The notes: generated by a model from the letters alone, not told the origin. DNA of 64,000 bases from Timema cristinae (GCA_039000515.1 JBCFYV010011164.1:37651234-37715233), one strand, 5' to 3'; shown: positions 1 to 12,559, counted from the first letter of the stretch. Translations and numbers: made by a program.

Positions 1-298
1 CAGCTATCAGGACTGATAATGTGGCTAACCATCACATATAAGTTTGTGATACACATGAATTAATGATACTAAATAGTTTGTATACACTAAAATTACTTGG
101 CCTAGCTAAAGAGACACTAGGTACTATGTACACTTAATAAGTATTATTTATTTTGTATCCACTATCTTATTTCAAATCTAGACCAAGGTAGTTGTTGGCT
201 TTAAAAAATTTGTGTATCTGTTAATTTAATTTACATTTTATTTTATTTTATATACTGTTCTAGTTACACAACTCAACCATAAAATATTCCTTACTGGA

Positions 299-426
299 AT
301 GGATATCACATCAGAAATAGAAATAGAAGCCAAGAGGGCTTTGGAAGAAGAAGATAATCCAGAGCCACTTGCTAGAGCATCAGCACCAGTTAGCACCTAT
401 CAAATGAGACCAAACTTAAATGATAG
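299..426 (+). CDS. DYNLT2B: DYNLT2B coding exon 1
   Basis: Starts at ATG 299, acidic N-terminus ([15 protein letters not shown]) followed by [11 protein letters not shown], comparable to the TYxLRP stretch that precedes the Tctex1 domain in the family. The donor is AG|GTGAGT at 426/427 and the exon ends in phase 2, which matches the next acceptor. Confidence 0.82.
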
Positions 427-3400
427 GTGAGTACATGGCTATATTTGTTTAATGAACTATGAAAGCTAATTTAAAATACCTGTGTGAGTATTATTAAAAA
501 CTAGTTATTTTAAACAACTTTAGGTCAACCCTAATAAACTAATAAGCTACCAGTAACTAAACTTAATTCAAGCTAACTTTTACAAATTGAATTAAACTTA
601 AATTGCATGCTCAAACAAACAGTTGGTCTGACATGACTATTCAATGGAAAGAGGAAAATGAGTTCAGAAAGCGTACACACATTGGGAAGAAAGGTGTTTC
701 ATCCAAAATGATTTTGATAATTTGGTGAAATTTATTTAGACAGCTTTTGACTTTCATAGATTATAGACTATGCTTGTATACGGGTACTACCGGTACAAAT
801 AACTACCAGGGTAGATCTATCAATTACAAACCTACCTACCTGCCTGTCTGTCTACAACCCCCTTTAAACCTCCTTAACCCTTAACCCTACATGCCACATG
901 TACATTCGTGTGTGCACACATACATACTGTTCATATGCTCCAAAAGTTTCATGCTGAAGGCACACACCTGGTGTTGAACACCACAACTAAGATTGGGGCA
1001 CCAACTGTGGAAGGTTAAGACTGCCATGCCTGTGAAAGGCACTGTGCTCACTAGAGACCAACAAGTAAGATGGTTAGTGAGATCTTTATATTTTACTGCA
1101 GTGTTTCGTGGCGTTTTGTTCGTTAGTTCGCACCCTATTAGTAGAAATAATAAAGTCCACGAAGTTTTGTTAAAGTTGCAACCACGCTAACGGTTTTGAA
1201 AGTCCAGTTAAGTCCGTGGTTTCAACACAACATTATGGGGTAGACAAGAAAATGTTCATATAGTTCAAAAAACAACTCCTTTCTTAATCCATCCTCACTT
1301 CAACAACATGCACACACCAAGTCATATATGCTCTCTTATTCTTAAAACTCTTGATGTTTCTCTTTTTCACACATTTGTCTACAACATTTAACCTCGTCTT
1401 ACATGGCCTACCACTCTTCTTTTTCATCCACACACTCTACCTTCATATATCTGCTTTGTCACTCAATACACACTAATTCTCTCAATATACCCAAACAACA
1501 TAACACACCTCTTTCACATTGACCTATTGAATTCCCTTCAAACTGCACTACTTCAGCACCCATTCATTACTGACTCTGTTCATATGAGTTTTTCCACATA
1601 CATTTCTTAGATATCTCATTACAACCGCATTCACCTTGATCCTGTGTTTCTCCTCACAAACCCATACTTCACATCCATACAACAATACTGGTTTTATCAC
1701 AATTTTATACATTGCCATCTGTGCCTCTTTTGCTACGACTTCATTATTGCCATAGTTCACATACATCTAACTATTATTCGAGATTCATACACTCATCTGT
1801 TGATTTCACCATCTATCCTTCCATTTTTACAAAACATTCTGCCCAGATACACAAATCATTCTCTAGTTCTAACAGTTTTCCATTTATACTAAGTTGACAA
1901 TTATTTCCTGATCCGTTCTCATCACAAACTATCACCTTAGTTTTGGAGAGATTTATACGAAGATCCGTTCTGCCTGTAGACACACTCAAACGATTTAATG
2001 CATTCTGCAAATCCCTTTAATTCTCAGACATCAATACTGCATTATCTGCATATAAAAGCACTCTCCAATTCACATTATTCATTTGTACACCAATCATGTC
2101 TTCACAAGCATCCCTCAGACACTTATCCATGAATACATTAAACAACTATAGAGACATAACACAACCTTGTCTTACACCTTTTTTAATCTCAAACCATTTG
2201 TTCAAAGTTCCATCCACCCTAATGCATGCTTTACTTCCATCATACACCACCATAATTACATTTACTATACTAGTCGTCATTTGTTAGTGTGTTTCAAGGT
2301 TATACTAGGGATCTTACCTCAAGTCTATATTCATAGTGCAACGTTGTCAGCTTACCAGAGTGTGAGAAAAAGAGAGCATGTTGCTTCATGAGGAAAAATC
2401 TTTGTTTATGATACACATCAAGCCACATCTTAGTATACATAATTTATGACCTTATGAAAAATATTACCCTCCTGAATAGCACTCTGAATTTTTGTTACCT
2501 TGAGTGCTTTCTTTTGCCTTGTGATGTGCAGTAGTTCTAAACTCCCTCAGAACATTCCATAACATAGGTACTCCTATTCACCCGATCATACACTTTCTCC
2601 AGGTCAACAAATGCACTGCGGATAACCTGAATAGGTAGTAAGGTGCAAAAAAAAATAGCTTAATACACTTTCTTTCTTATTGCCATACATTTCTCAATCA
2701 CTTGTTATTATTATTATTATTATTATTAGCACCGCGTCTTACTACCCATTCGGGTTATACGCACTTACGCTAATGTGTAATGGTAGGGTGATTGTGAGAT
2801 GAAATGAAGGACCTACAGTTTAACGTGGAATCCGAACCACGGTGGAGGCCTGGCATTCCCCACATTTACAAGATGTCTTGTCAGAGGTGAAGGAAGGGTT
2901 TGGTAATCAGATAAATCTTTGCCGGGACCGAGGATTGAACCCCGGCCGCCAGCATAGAAGTCCGACACTTTACCCTAGACCACCAGGTCACCGATCACTT
3001 GTTACAATGGAAATATTTGTTCCATACAACCTCTCTACCTGGAATAAAACCACATTGCACATCCCAAATCTGGTCCACAGTTTTTTTCATGCACCCTCCG
3101 AACCTGGGACCCTAAGCTCAGCAGTGCAACTTACTAAACTAATATTTCAGATAAACAGCCTAGTGACTAACTCCCACAAATTATTTGTATTAGGCCTATG
3201 TTCAAAATTATTTAACCAGGACTACTCTTACAATTTCACTGTAGGCCTTTCTTTGATATTTGAGGACTTTAAAAATAACTAAATATTCATAATAATATTT
3301 TAACTACCTTGGCTCTTAACTAATATTTTTTAGGTAGGTATGTATCATCCATTATATTGTGTTAAATATTTATGGAGAAAATAAATGGTTTGTTAGTAAC

Positions 3401-3697
3401 AATCATATTTTGCTAATTTGTATATGGTACATGGTGACCTGGTGGTCTAGGGGTAAGGTGTCAGACTTCTGTGCTGGCGGCCGGGGTTCAATCCTCGGTC
3501 CCGGCACAGATTTATCTGATTTCCAAACCCTTCCTTCACCTCTGACAAGAAATCTTGTGAATGTGTGGAATGCCAGGCCGCCACCGTGGTTCGGATTCCA
3601 CGTTAAACTGTAGGTCCTTCATTTCATCTCACAATCACCCTACCATTACACATTAGCGTAAGTGCGTATAACCCGAACGGGTAGTAAGACGTGGTGC

Positions 3698-3735
<38 letters not shown>

Positions 3736-6700
3736 TACGGTACATAAAAAGTCTATATATGTAGGCCAATTTATTTTTTGTAACTTTACTAGTATAAGTG
3801 ATCTAGAACAGGGCCCATTTTGAGCAATTTTTTTAAATTTGATAGTTTCACTAATTTTTTCTATTTGTTTGATTATTTGTATCTATGAAACAGTAATTAA
3901 GACGGTTATTATAATAATCAAGTTGTAACTGTTGAGATCTCAAATAGCCATTTATTTGAATGTAGGGCCAAGGTAAACTAAGTGGTTTTATTCGTTTTAT
4001 GCAGGTTCAAAGCTCAAACTGTCAAGGAAGTGATTCATAGTGTGCTTAATGATGAACTGGGTGGGAAGATATACAATGCTGAAGAGGCTGAAGTTTGGAC
4101 AAAGACCATTACTTCAGCTGTGAGAAACAAAATTAAAGGTGATAAAAAACTTTTATCTCAATTTAGAAGTGTAGAGAAAATGATTCACACTTTTTATTCT
4201 TTGGTACAATTATTTTTTTAACTAGTACATTCAACACAAGAGTTAATCATGGTGGCTACAGGCAGGGGAAACAGCAAAATACCAAGGGATTTAATTAAAA
4301 ATAATGAACAATCATTGAATTTAAACTGTTGACCCATTAATATTTCCATTAAAACACTAAAACGAAAGTGAGATTTTTTCTTCTTCCATGTTTACAAAAT
4401 GCATTGCATATAGTACATTCTAACACGGGATAGTTGTACAGTGTTTGTTTTCTATATTAATTACGCAGTGCCACAATAATATATAAAATATTTATTGGCT
4501 TCACCAGCATTTAAAAAAAAATATCTTTATTATATCGGAAATCATGCTCATAAGATCACATGGTTAGTTGTGGTTCACAACGATCCCACTAGGTTTGCAA
4601 GGGAGGTGTCATTAGGCCTCAGTTGTTGTGGAAGACAGAAAATCACAGACCTAGGGTCCGTCCGGTCAAAGAAAGTTGGCTCAGAGTGTTGCTGTTCATT
4701 ATTCCTTGGGGCTGTAGGAACACTTTTTTAACTGTTCACCTCCTCTTAGCCCAGCTGTGAACTTTTAGACCGTAATCATTGCAACAGGGTTGTTTTGTTT
4801 TTCTCATGATTGTATTTGATCGAGGTCTTTTTCATACTAAATTATATTCATATTAACATTTGTGTTGGACTTGCTTGTTTTGCATGGTTTGGTATCAGTG
4901 TGAAACTTATTCTTTAACTAAGCCCCAAAGTTACACTTAGAGCTCTGGGTTCTTAACCTTTGTGTGACAGACTTGAGCTATGAGAACTGCGCTAGTTGAA
5001 TCAGGTTTGAGCGTGGAAACATCACCGAGTGTTCGAAATACTATATTGATCTCAGAATGATTGATCATGGCAACTTCTCTAAGTACATTCCTGTGAATTG
5101 TTGCTATGAATATTATTACTGACAGAAGTAAAGAAGTTTATTTGTGCAATCTGGTATGTTAACATGTCCATAGAGGGGTGAGGGCACAAACATTAAACCC
5201 TTAGGTATGCATATATTATTTTATAACACAAGTGGGCATGTGAAGGGCGAGTAAATCCCATACCAAAGTATACATTTTAAAGTGACAGCGTTATGAAGGA
5301 TGCTATACAGCCCGTCCCTGTGATGGATGGAGTGTAGTTGTCACTTGTAGGGGCAGTTGATGGCTTGGCAGACTGATGTGTGTTAGTAAGGAAAGTAACA
5401 GGAAACTACCTCACTCCTATAAGGATCCAACCAACTTTTAGGTCAAGTACTACTCATACTGGTACATACATTTATAATTATACGGGATGGTTAATCCAAG
5501 CACGGTTATTTCAATTGTTCTTTATTCCAGACCTTGGTTTCCAGCGCTACAAGTTTATGGTGCAAGTGATTCTAGGAGAACAGCATGGAGCTGGAGTTAA
5601 GACAGGCGCCAGGTGTCTTTGGGATGCCGACACAGACAACTATGCTAGCGCTATTTTTATAAATGTGAGTACCTATCCTACATCCCCAACATCCGATATT
5701 GAGTTGTTTCTGTATTATGTTCAAGACAGAATTTAAACTTTGTTCTAGGTAGGTTTTTTTATGTAATTTATCTTGATAATGTGATAATCCACGCCTTTTG
5801 GGACTAAAATCTCTACATCCCAACATCATTTTTATGAATAATTTATGTCATTTCTACAAACAAACTTACTCTATATTTCTTACTGATAGTATTACACCAT
5901 CAGTTTATTTTATAACAATTATTTGAAAAACCATCAAAGATCTTGTAATAATATATTTTACAAATTTTTTTAATTATAGAACAAGGGTTCTCAACCTGGG
6001 GGGCACGTAAGAGAATTTCAAGGGGAAGTATGATAAACTTTGGAAAAAAAACAAGGCAAACAATTTATCCAAAGTATTTGGGGTGAGCCTTAGAACTTCT
6101 AGCAAACGTCTTCAAACAGCCTGACCCCATTACATAGCGCGAGCAATTCATTATGACTGCTCTGACTCACGGAACCTTTCTTGTCTTCATTATTTGGCTT
6201 TGTTAACATGTTGCTGCACTCATTCTCAATCAGATAGGAGGAGTTGTACCTACCACCTATTCCTGTTGGTTGATAGTTCGGGAATTTTCAGGCTGCATTG
6301 CTCTTGTATTGGTTACATTTGTGTCAGCCACTGTGTTGATATTTTCAGAGATTGCTGTTGTTTGTTCGCTCAGTGCTCAGTCCATAATTAACAATAGTGT
6401 GAGTGGCAGTGTAGTGATTAGTAAAAATGTCGGAATCATTACCGAAGAAAAGATGGTACAATGATGACTATTAAATATAGGTTTACTTTCATAGAGAAAA
6501 ATGATAGTCATTTACCTCAATACGTTATATGTCACTCTGTTTTGAGTAATGATGATATGCTTCCAGGGTGTTTGGAATGTCATTTGTTAACTTATCATCC
6601 CAGTTTGTAGGACAAACCAACAGAGATTTTTGTTGCTAAGATGAACTCGCTAAAACGCATGAAACTTGATTTGACTGGAAGAGTTCAAGTTGAAAATGAA

Positions 6701-9700
6701 AAAGCCATGGACACTTCTTACACAATCACTTTGTTGATAGCAAAAGATAAGAAGCCACATAGAGTCCGTTCACGATATGTTTTTACCTGGATGACAGTTC
6801 GAAAATCATATGTTTAGGTTTTGGGTTGCCAACACTTGTAAAAGATCACTGTTTTATTATAAATTTAAAGTATTTTAATTACTTTTTATCTAATTCGAAA
6901 CAATATTTTAAGCGTAATTAAAAGTACTTATTCTTTGTTTTGGAACGTTATTGATTATGTGTAATATAGTGCACATAACCACATGGTTTAAATTCATCAA
7001 TCACCATTTTGAAGCTATGTTCGTTAGAAGTTTTTGTGAAAGTGGTGTGAATAATATTTTTTAAGCAGAATAAAACGATAAATAAGCTTTGTGTCCAACC
7101 TCAAATAAATATATAAATAATATTGGCCTAAATTACTGTGGTTAACTATCACATTAATATATTACCATTTGTTTGCATTACAGTTATCCAAAGTGATAGG
7201 TGTCATCTGTTGGCGTAGTGATATATTAGGGATTACTTCTAGTATCATTTTGAGCTGTCATCCAAGAAAACTAAGGTTGTGAATGAATTGTACCATTGGT
7301 GAATCTCTTGTGAAACCATGTTTACTTACTGCTTGTAGTATTGTACTTTGCGAAGAAAGCTGTGATAATGTTGCAAAAATATCACTGCCAAACAACAATA
7401 CATTAAAACGCAGAAGATGAAATATTTCATGATTTGAAAAATCAAGTAATAGAAAAATTAATGAAATCTCCGTTCTTTTCTTTGCAAATCAACAATAAAG
7501 ACTGATAATGTATTTTCCGCTCTGACTTTTTAGCAGCTAATAATTTTCCTTGGGGAAATGTGGTCGGCATATGTACTGGCAAGGCACAAGCTATAACGGG
7601 CTTTCTAACTGGTTTTTCAACTGGCTAAGGAAAAGACCCTTAAGATAATTGGTTCTCATTGCATCATTTATAGGCAGGCTTTGGCTTGTAAGACTGCCTG
7701 AATCACTGAACTATGTTTTGAATTTAGCAATTAAAATAATCAACTGTGTAAAATCTAGTGCTTTGAACACTATATTTTTTGAGGTTTACCACAAAGAAGT
7801 CCGTTGACTTTCAAAAGGTAACATGCTTGGTAGGTTGTTCAGTTTGAAGTCAGAGATTGAGATTTTTTATGAGTGCTGGGAAAGACAATCTGTACAGCAA
7901 GTTCAAGGATGAGAAATGTATGATTTATTTGACACACTTAGCAGACTTCTTTGAAGCTCTTAACTTTCTAAAATTTGAAGCAACGTGGACAAAAGAAATT
8001 CTTAAGTCTTATAATGCAATTAAATTCGTATGGCATTGCTGTCTTCAAAGTCCTAAACCTAATTTTCTTCTTTACCATGGCTCAACAACCTCCTTAAAGT
8101 TACAGAAATCCCTCCATTAAATGTGGAGAATGAATTGAAGGACCTGATTTCATCACATCTGGTATCCCTGAAGGAAGAGTTAGGAAAGTATTTCCTGGAT
8201 ATTTCTTCAGAAAACTGGCAATTCAAGTTGGTAAGAGATCCATTCAATGTCGAAGTGAATATACTTCCAGATTCCTATCAAGTGCAGAAATTTGCTTATA
8301 TAAAATCGAAATATCAAGCACGGCTGGATGTGGAGAGTGATATGAGCTGTGCATTATCGCAATTTACATCAAACATTCAAAAACTTGTCAAAGACAAACA
8401 ATGCCACCAGCCCTATCATTAATCTTTGAAATAATGAACACAATAAAGACAAAAAATATAGTAAAAAGGGTACTTTGTCTTAAAATGTAGTTTTAAAACT
8501 TTCATATTGTTTTTGAAGTGTCTTAACAAATATTTGTAATTTTATTAAATGCTTGTAAAAATAAAAGCAGTATAAAACAACATTGAAGTTTGATTTAAAT
8601 TAATCATTCCAATACCTAACACCGCAGTAGGTATTGATGTGTGTGTGTTTGTGATAAAAGTGTGATTATTTTAGAGGTAGTGAATTAAATCTAAGAGTAC
8701 TATATAATGTATTTACATTTAAAAATCTTTAAAATCAATTTGGAAGTATTTTAATCAATTAAATTAACTTAAAATACAAGTGTGATTACTTGTATTGTAT
8801 ACATATATATATATATATAATTGATTGTGGAAGTATAGAAGGATTGGGGGGAGGAGGGTTGGCTTGACCTCAAACATTAGTATAAAGGGGTCATTGACCT
8901 CAAAAGGTTGTGAACCCCTGTTATAGAATATGCTCTATGGTCTCTTTCCATTGGGTTTGCCAGTTAATACCCTAAACATAGTTATAAATTCTCTCATTCA
9001 TGCTGCATGTCCTGCCCACTGTAATCTTTTGAGACTTGAATATCCTAACAATGTCATGTGTTGAGTATAGGTTATATAACTTCCCTCAACACCCCATTAG
9101 TGTCATCCCTTTTTGAAACAAATATCTTCTCAAGCACCTTGTTTTCGAACACCCTACTTTTTTTTTTCATCATGTAAGGTAAGAGACCACATTTCACACC
9201 CATAGAGAACAACTGGTAAAATTGTTTTACATTTCCTTGACAGCAGGAAAGACTTCAACAACTTCAATAGCATGTATTTCCCGAATGTATTATTTTCCTT
9301 GGGGCCTAGTACGTAGGCATTTAGCTCGAATGAATGAGTAGTAAGACGCAGTCTAAGAAAACTTATTTTCTTTGAATGTCTAGGTTAATCTTTGTGTTCT
9401 CACAATTTTCCTCAATAAAACCTAGCCCATGTTGCAAAGTTATTAGTATAAAATTGTAACAAAATGTAATAGATTATTTTATAAATTTATATGGAATGTC
9501 AAATATTTTTATGAATAAAAATGTCAGTATGCCCTGCCCTTATTTGGGTAAAAATAAGATTCCTTAGTAAAAGGTCAAAGAAAGCCAGTTTAAAACTGTC
9601 CCCCTGAGCTCAGCTTTTCAAAGGTAATAATAGTAAAATGAATTACACAATAAAAGTGTTTTTTTTTTTAAATGTATTTTCAAATATTTTATTTAGCCAA

Positions 9701-9859
9701 GCAAAATTTGTGATTATTTGAATATATTTTTTAATATGTATTTCATGTAGAGTAGTTAACCTTAGTTTACTGTGTAGTTTCTAAATGAGGATGTATTTTG
9801 ATTTCCAGGACACCATCTTCTGCATGACAGTGGTGTTTGCTGTCTATCTATTGAAATGA
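299..9859 (+). CDS. DYNLT2B: Tctex1-domain dynein light chain (DYNLT2B/Tctex2b type), whole gene, 4 coding exons
   Basis: Coding exons 299-426, 4005-4138, 5531-5664 and 9809-9859 join in frame through GT..AG introns to 148 codons plus stop, close to the usual ~140 residues of this family. The Tctex1 domain fills about residues 43-148. Signature strings are [25 protein letters not shown] and the C-terminal NDTIFC followed by FAVYL. Known role of the family: light chain of dynein-2 (retrograde intraflagellar transport), and a related algal chain in inner-arm dynein I1, so the product should act in cilia or flagella. The GEQxGxGV and DADTDNY strings favour DYNLT2B over DYNLT1/3 or DYNLT5. The ATG at 299 opens the first coding exon; an AG at 262-263 may be the acceptor of a 5'-UTR intron. 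A decayed hAT transposon sits in intron 3. The neighbour downstream, PACRG, points toward it. The paralogue assignment within the Tctex2 group is the main uncertainty. Confidence 0.88.
1006..1227. repeat. Candidate solo LTR
   Basis: 222-bp segment starting TGTGGAAG and ending TTTCAACA, so it has TG..CA ends with a weak inverted repeat. It is flanked by a 4-bp direct repeat CAAC (1002-1005 and 1228-1231) and contains one AATAAAG polyadenylation-like motif near 1150. This is the shape of a solo LTR left by LTR-LTR recombination. No second copy exists in the window, so family and direction stay open. Confidence 0.38.
1270..3110 (-). mobile_element. LINE remnant (reverse transcriptase), interrupted by a SINE
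   Basis: Read on the minus strand, fragments of a non-LTR reverse transcriptase appear in the right order with stops and frameshifts: a CGF-like stretch near 3040, [11 protein letters not shown] near 2600, [12 protein letters not shown] near 2180, LLYADN near 2045, then a C-terminal region with [11 protein letters not shown] near 1665. SINE-A copy 2708-2993 cuts it. The type resembles LINE proteins that end in a zinc-knuckle-like C-terminus common in arthropods; the clade was not determined. Confidence 0.75.
2708..2993 (-). mobile_element. SINE-A copy 1 (full length)
   Basis: tRNA-derived SINE, minus strand. The head (about 2920-2993) carries A-box-like and B-box-like Pol III promoter motifs, followed by a body and the tail ending in ttattatt. 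Flanked by an 11-bp target duplication ATCACTTGTTA (2697-2707 and 2994-3004). It sits inside a LINE remnant. Confidence 0.88.
3433..3733 (+). mobile_element. SINE-A copy 2 (full length)
   Basis: Same family as 2708-2993 in opposite orientation, so the two copies could pair as a large hairpin in a transcript. Head: tggtctaggggtaagg (A box) and ggttcaatcctc (B box). The tail is a long (TAA)n. The flanking duplication is 12 bp with one mismatch (3421-3432 and 3734-3745). Confidence 0.88.
4005..4138 (+). CDS. DYNLT2B: DYNLT2B coding exon 2
   Basis: Acceptor tttatgcag at 4004. Encodes [14 protein letters not shown] and [13 protein letters not shown], the first helices of the Tctex1 domain. The donor is AAAG|GTGATA at 4138/4139, ending in phase 1. 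An open frame runs on into the intron but loses similarity there, which supports this donor. Confidence 0.88.
4139..5530. other. DYNLT2B intron 2
   Basis: 1.4 kb. No mobile element, RNA gene or coding signal recognised on either strand. Confidence 0.7.
5531..5664 (+). CDS. DYNLT2B: DYNLT2B coding exon 3
   Basis: Acceptor ttattccag at 5530. Encodes [17 protein letters not shown] and [17 protein letters not shown], the most conserved beta strands of the Tctex1 fold. Donor AAAT|GTGAGT, phase 0. Confidence 0.92.
6430..8422 (+). pseudogene. hAT transposase remnant
   Basis: Pieces with family resemblance in order: a degenerate BED finger near 6490-6620 (the first CxxC has become YxxC in [11 protein letters not shown], and HLLTYHP follows), DKPTEIF near 6620, an [10 protein letters not shown] segment near 7940, and [16 protein letters not shown] plus the acidic C-terminal part near 8205-8330. 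Frames change between pieces and stops interrupt them. Domesticated relatives exist in vertebrates, but here the frame is broken and no introns are seen, so this is a dead transposon gene. Confidence 0.78.
8803..8818. repeat. (AT)n microsatellite
   Basis: Eight uninterrupted AT units inside the right part of the hAT element. Confidence 0.9.
8930..9330 (-). mobile_element. LINE-like fragment, heavily decayed
   Basis: The minus strand resembles the C-terminal part of LINE reverse transcriptases; the tract near 9180-9260 reads like the 'Y-G-x-x-W' region in broken frames. It immediately follows the hAT target duplication. It ends near 9340 with gtagtaagacgcag, possibly a SINE tail scrap. Weak evidence. 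Confidence 0.35.
9809..9859 (+). CDS. DYNLT2B: DYNLT2B coding exon 4 with stop
   Basis: Acceptor gatttccag at 9808. Encodes the closing strand [16 protein letters not shown] and TGA at 9857-9859. The short terminal exon after ..FIN matches the place where the family ends with NDSLFC plus an aromatic tail. Confidence 0.85.
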   Translation, partial: DTIFCMTVVFAVYLLK

Positions 9860-10201
9860 GCATCTATTTCATTGAAAACACAGATTGTGTTGTACCTCTA
9901 GTCCGTCCACGCCATTAGTGATGTTATGAGCAGCACTTCTCAATTTACTGTGAATATATATACACACAACATGCACATATTCTCCTTCACACACTTGTAT
10001 AAGTTTTAAACATAATTACTGGTACTGTAATGCGTATGCATTTATAGATCGAAAAGGATAGATCACAGTATTGGTGGGGAAAAAAAGTATCTGACTATCT
10101 GTGTTGGTTTCATTATTAACAAACAAACAAAAATTACCAATAGAAATTATTTGTAACTAACAATTTAAATTGACCCTCTTTGAACAAAACTCTTGGACCC
10201 A

Positions 10202-10207
10202 AATAAA
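10202..10207 (+). terminator. Candidate polyadenylation signal of DYNLT2B
   Basis: First AATAAA downstream of the DYNLT2B stop (about 340 nt). No other support. Confidence 0.35.
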
Positions 10208-10528
10208 AAAGGATTAAGTTTTAAGTCTAAGAAAAGCAAACCTTTAGTCATAATAAACTTTTTTTTAAGTTGGGCTTAGTTAAAGCTTGTTTTGTGATTT
10301 TATAAGTAAAAATTATATATCAGAAATAAATTATAATTTTCTAAACAGTTTTTAAAAATCGGTACTAAATAAACTTCATCAGGCAAGTTTTAAGAGACCC
10401 AGCCATTGTTTTGTTAATAAAGATACTAAAGTAGTTGAATTGGTATAATAGTTTTGGTTTTATGGTAAAATATATAGGATTACCTATTAATAATATTTGT
10501 TTATAATTAATATAGTTGGTAAATTGCA

Positions 10529-10567
10529 CCTGGACATATGAATTGAACTGGGGCTTTTGGCTTTGCT
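10529..10567 (-). repeat. SINE-D fragment
   Basis: The B-box part of the tRNA-like head (acctggaca..attgaact..) matches the copy near 49916-49992. Only the 3' part of the head is left. Confidence 0.4.
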
Positions 10568-10662
10568 CATGTTTAGTTCCCATATCTAGGTTTCCCTTTT
10601 CAACAATATTTAAATTTTAAATGAAATGTGAAAAAATAACAAATTCTACTAAATGATCAATT

Positions 10663-10930
10663 ATTATTATTAGCACCGCTCTTACTACCCGTTCGAGTTA
10701 TACGCACTTACGCTAATGTTTAATGGTAGGGGTGATGAAATGGAGGACTTGCAGTTTAACGTGGTGAGGTCTGGCATTCCACATATTCACAAGTTGTGAT
10801 TAATACAGTCTTGTCAGAGGGGAAGGAAGGGTTTGGCAATCAGATAAATCTCTGCCGGGACCAAGAATTGAACCCCGAATCCCCAGACAAAAGTCCTGAC
10901 ACCTTACACCTAGACCACCAGGTCACCGAG
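10663..10930 (-). mobile_element. SINE-A copy 3
   Basis: Minus-strand SINE-A with a small internal deletion. Flanked by a perfect 13-bp duplication TAAATGATCAATT (10650-10662, 10931-10943). Confidence 0.87.
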
Positions 10931-10943
10931 TAAATGATCAATT

Positions 10944-12559
10944 CAATATGTACATTTTTGTTGGGTACTTTAAAGAAAAACTTAAAATTTGTGTTTTAAA
11001 TTTATCAACTGTGATTATTTTGTATTAAGTTACATATAAAATTTATAGCTAACATCATAAACAATTTGACTAATGCCCTCTACACATATTTTGTTTTGAA
11101 TATCTGATTCAGTACAAGTTTAAATTAAATGTTCTCAAACAAGTATGAAAACAACTATTAATGTGATAGTGCTCATCTAAGGTTTTGAAATAGCTACCAT
11201 AACTATTTTATTATATTGGCTTTTATTTTCAATATACATTTATATACTGAAAAAATATATGCTGTTTATAGAATATTAAAACTGCTGTCAATTTTATACA
11301 AATCTAATTTCACTATGTTTAGGTGGTTTGGGTTTATCCCCACCAGGTACATTTTTATATGTGATTTTTACATAGACTTTCTCACCCTCCTTCAGTCTAA
11401 TCCATATATATATTTATCTTAAAACCTGTCTTTTAATCCCAAGCACTTGATTAATCCATTGATAAGCCTCATATTAATTGAAATCAAATTAACGTTTGTA
11501 AATGACAATTCTAGTGGTCGTTCAGATTATGCTTTAATTAACCCCCACTTGAATTCATGAACCAGCGGTAGGGCATGTCTCACAAATAGCCTAACAGACT
11601 CTGACTTAGGATGCAGGGTTCGGTTTTGACCCAGTGTAATGGAGTTGCTTTTCTGTATGCAAATTCCATGAATATTCTAAAGAATTCCTTAAATAGTCTA
11701 GACACTGAGAGGCCATAAGATCCAAAAAAATTTGAACCCTACGGTTGTCATGCAATTAAGACATATCTTGCAATAGATTGGATTGTGGTGGGTTTGAATG
11801 TTGTCTAAGTACACTCAGGGTGCTTTAACTATCTCTTCTCAATGAATTGCAGGTTCTTTTCCTCATAGCTACCACTTTAATAATTTTACTAACAAAATAC
11901 ATATTAAATTTTATTTACATTATTTTATGGGTATGACAAAAACTAACAGTTTTGTTATCAACATGAAATTGTTTATTTGCAAACATTTTACTATAAGCTA
12001 CTGCATCTTACAGTGAAATACATTATTCTAGTTCTGCAACATCGTATTAATGACTTTTAATAAATTTAACAGTTATTATTTCACAACATTAACTCACTAG
12101 GGAAAACCTTTTTGTGTTTGGGGTATGTACATAGGAAAGCTTGATAGAAATCCTATAATTTTCTTTAACATTGCAATATAAATTATTTACAAGTTGATTT
12201 TAAATCAATAAATTAAACTAGATAAGCTTAATGATAATTATAATTATGTTAGATATAATCTTTCAACAGTCTACTAAATGTTGTTTAAACTTAATAGAAT
12301 TGTAATATGATTAGAATTATTCAAATCAAATTACTATTAAATTTTATTCACACATTCGTATGTATTTATAACCAAGCCCACTTTTAACATAGATTCATCT
12401 AACGAAAAAAGTTTGAATCCTCCCGATGTACAAAACTATGACTTTTTACAAATTGTTTGACGACCTGAGTTTAGATTCAAATCAGAATATTGACTTTTAA
12501 CCTTAAAATAAGCACAATACTCAACAGATCCCTGAATCCAAACAAAAGGATGGGATTAG
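10944..12559. other. Intergenic, no gene seen
   Basis: AT-rich. A faint tRNA-like stretch near 11565-11635 (B-box-like gggttcggttttgaccc) may be the head of another decayed SINE, but no second copy was found. Nothing else. Confidence 0.55.

Larger units (their letters stand above)
427..4004. other. DYNLT2B intron 1
   Basis: 3.6-kb intron. It holds a candidate solo LTR (1006-1227), a minus-strand LINE remnant (about 1270-3110) interrupted by one SINE-A copy, and a second SINE-A copy in the opposite direction. Nothing recognisable at 430-1000 or 3750-4000. Confidence 0.8.
5982..8920 (+). mobile_element. hAT DNA transposon (ZBED5/BED-finger type), decayed
   Basis: Ends are imperfect inverted repeats: CAAGGGTTCTCAACC on the left and the complement of GGTTGTGAACCCCTG on the right. 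Flanked by a perfect 8-bp duplication TTATAGAA (5974-5981, 8921-8928), the hallmark length for hAT elements. The interior holds pieces of a ZBED5/SCAND3-like transposase in the sense direction. It is broken by stops, so it is not autonomous. Confidence 0.88.
5665..9808. other. DYNLT2B intron 3
   Basis: 4.1 kb, mostly occupied by the hAT element 5982-8920 and, after it, by a LINE-like minus-strand fragment. 9340-9800 shows nothing beyond AT-rich sequence. Confidence 0.75.
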
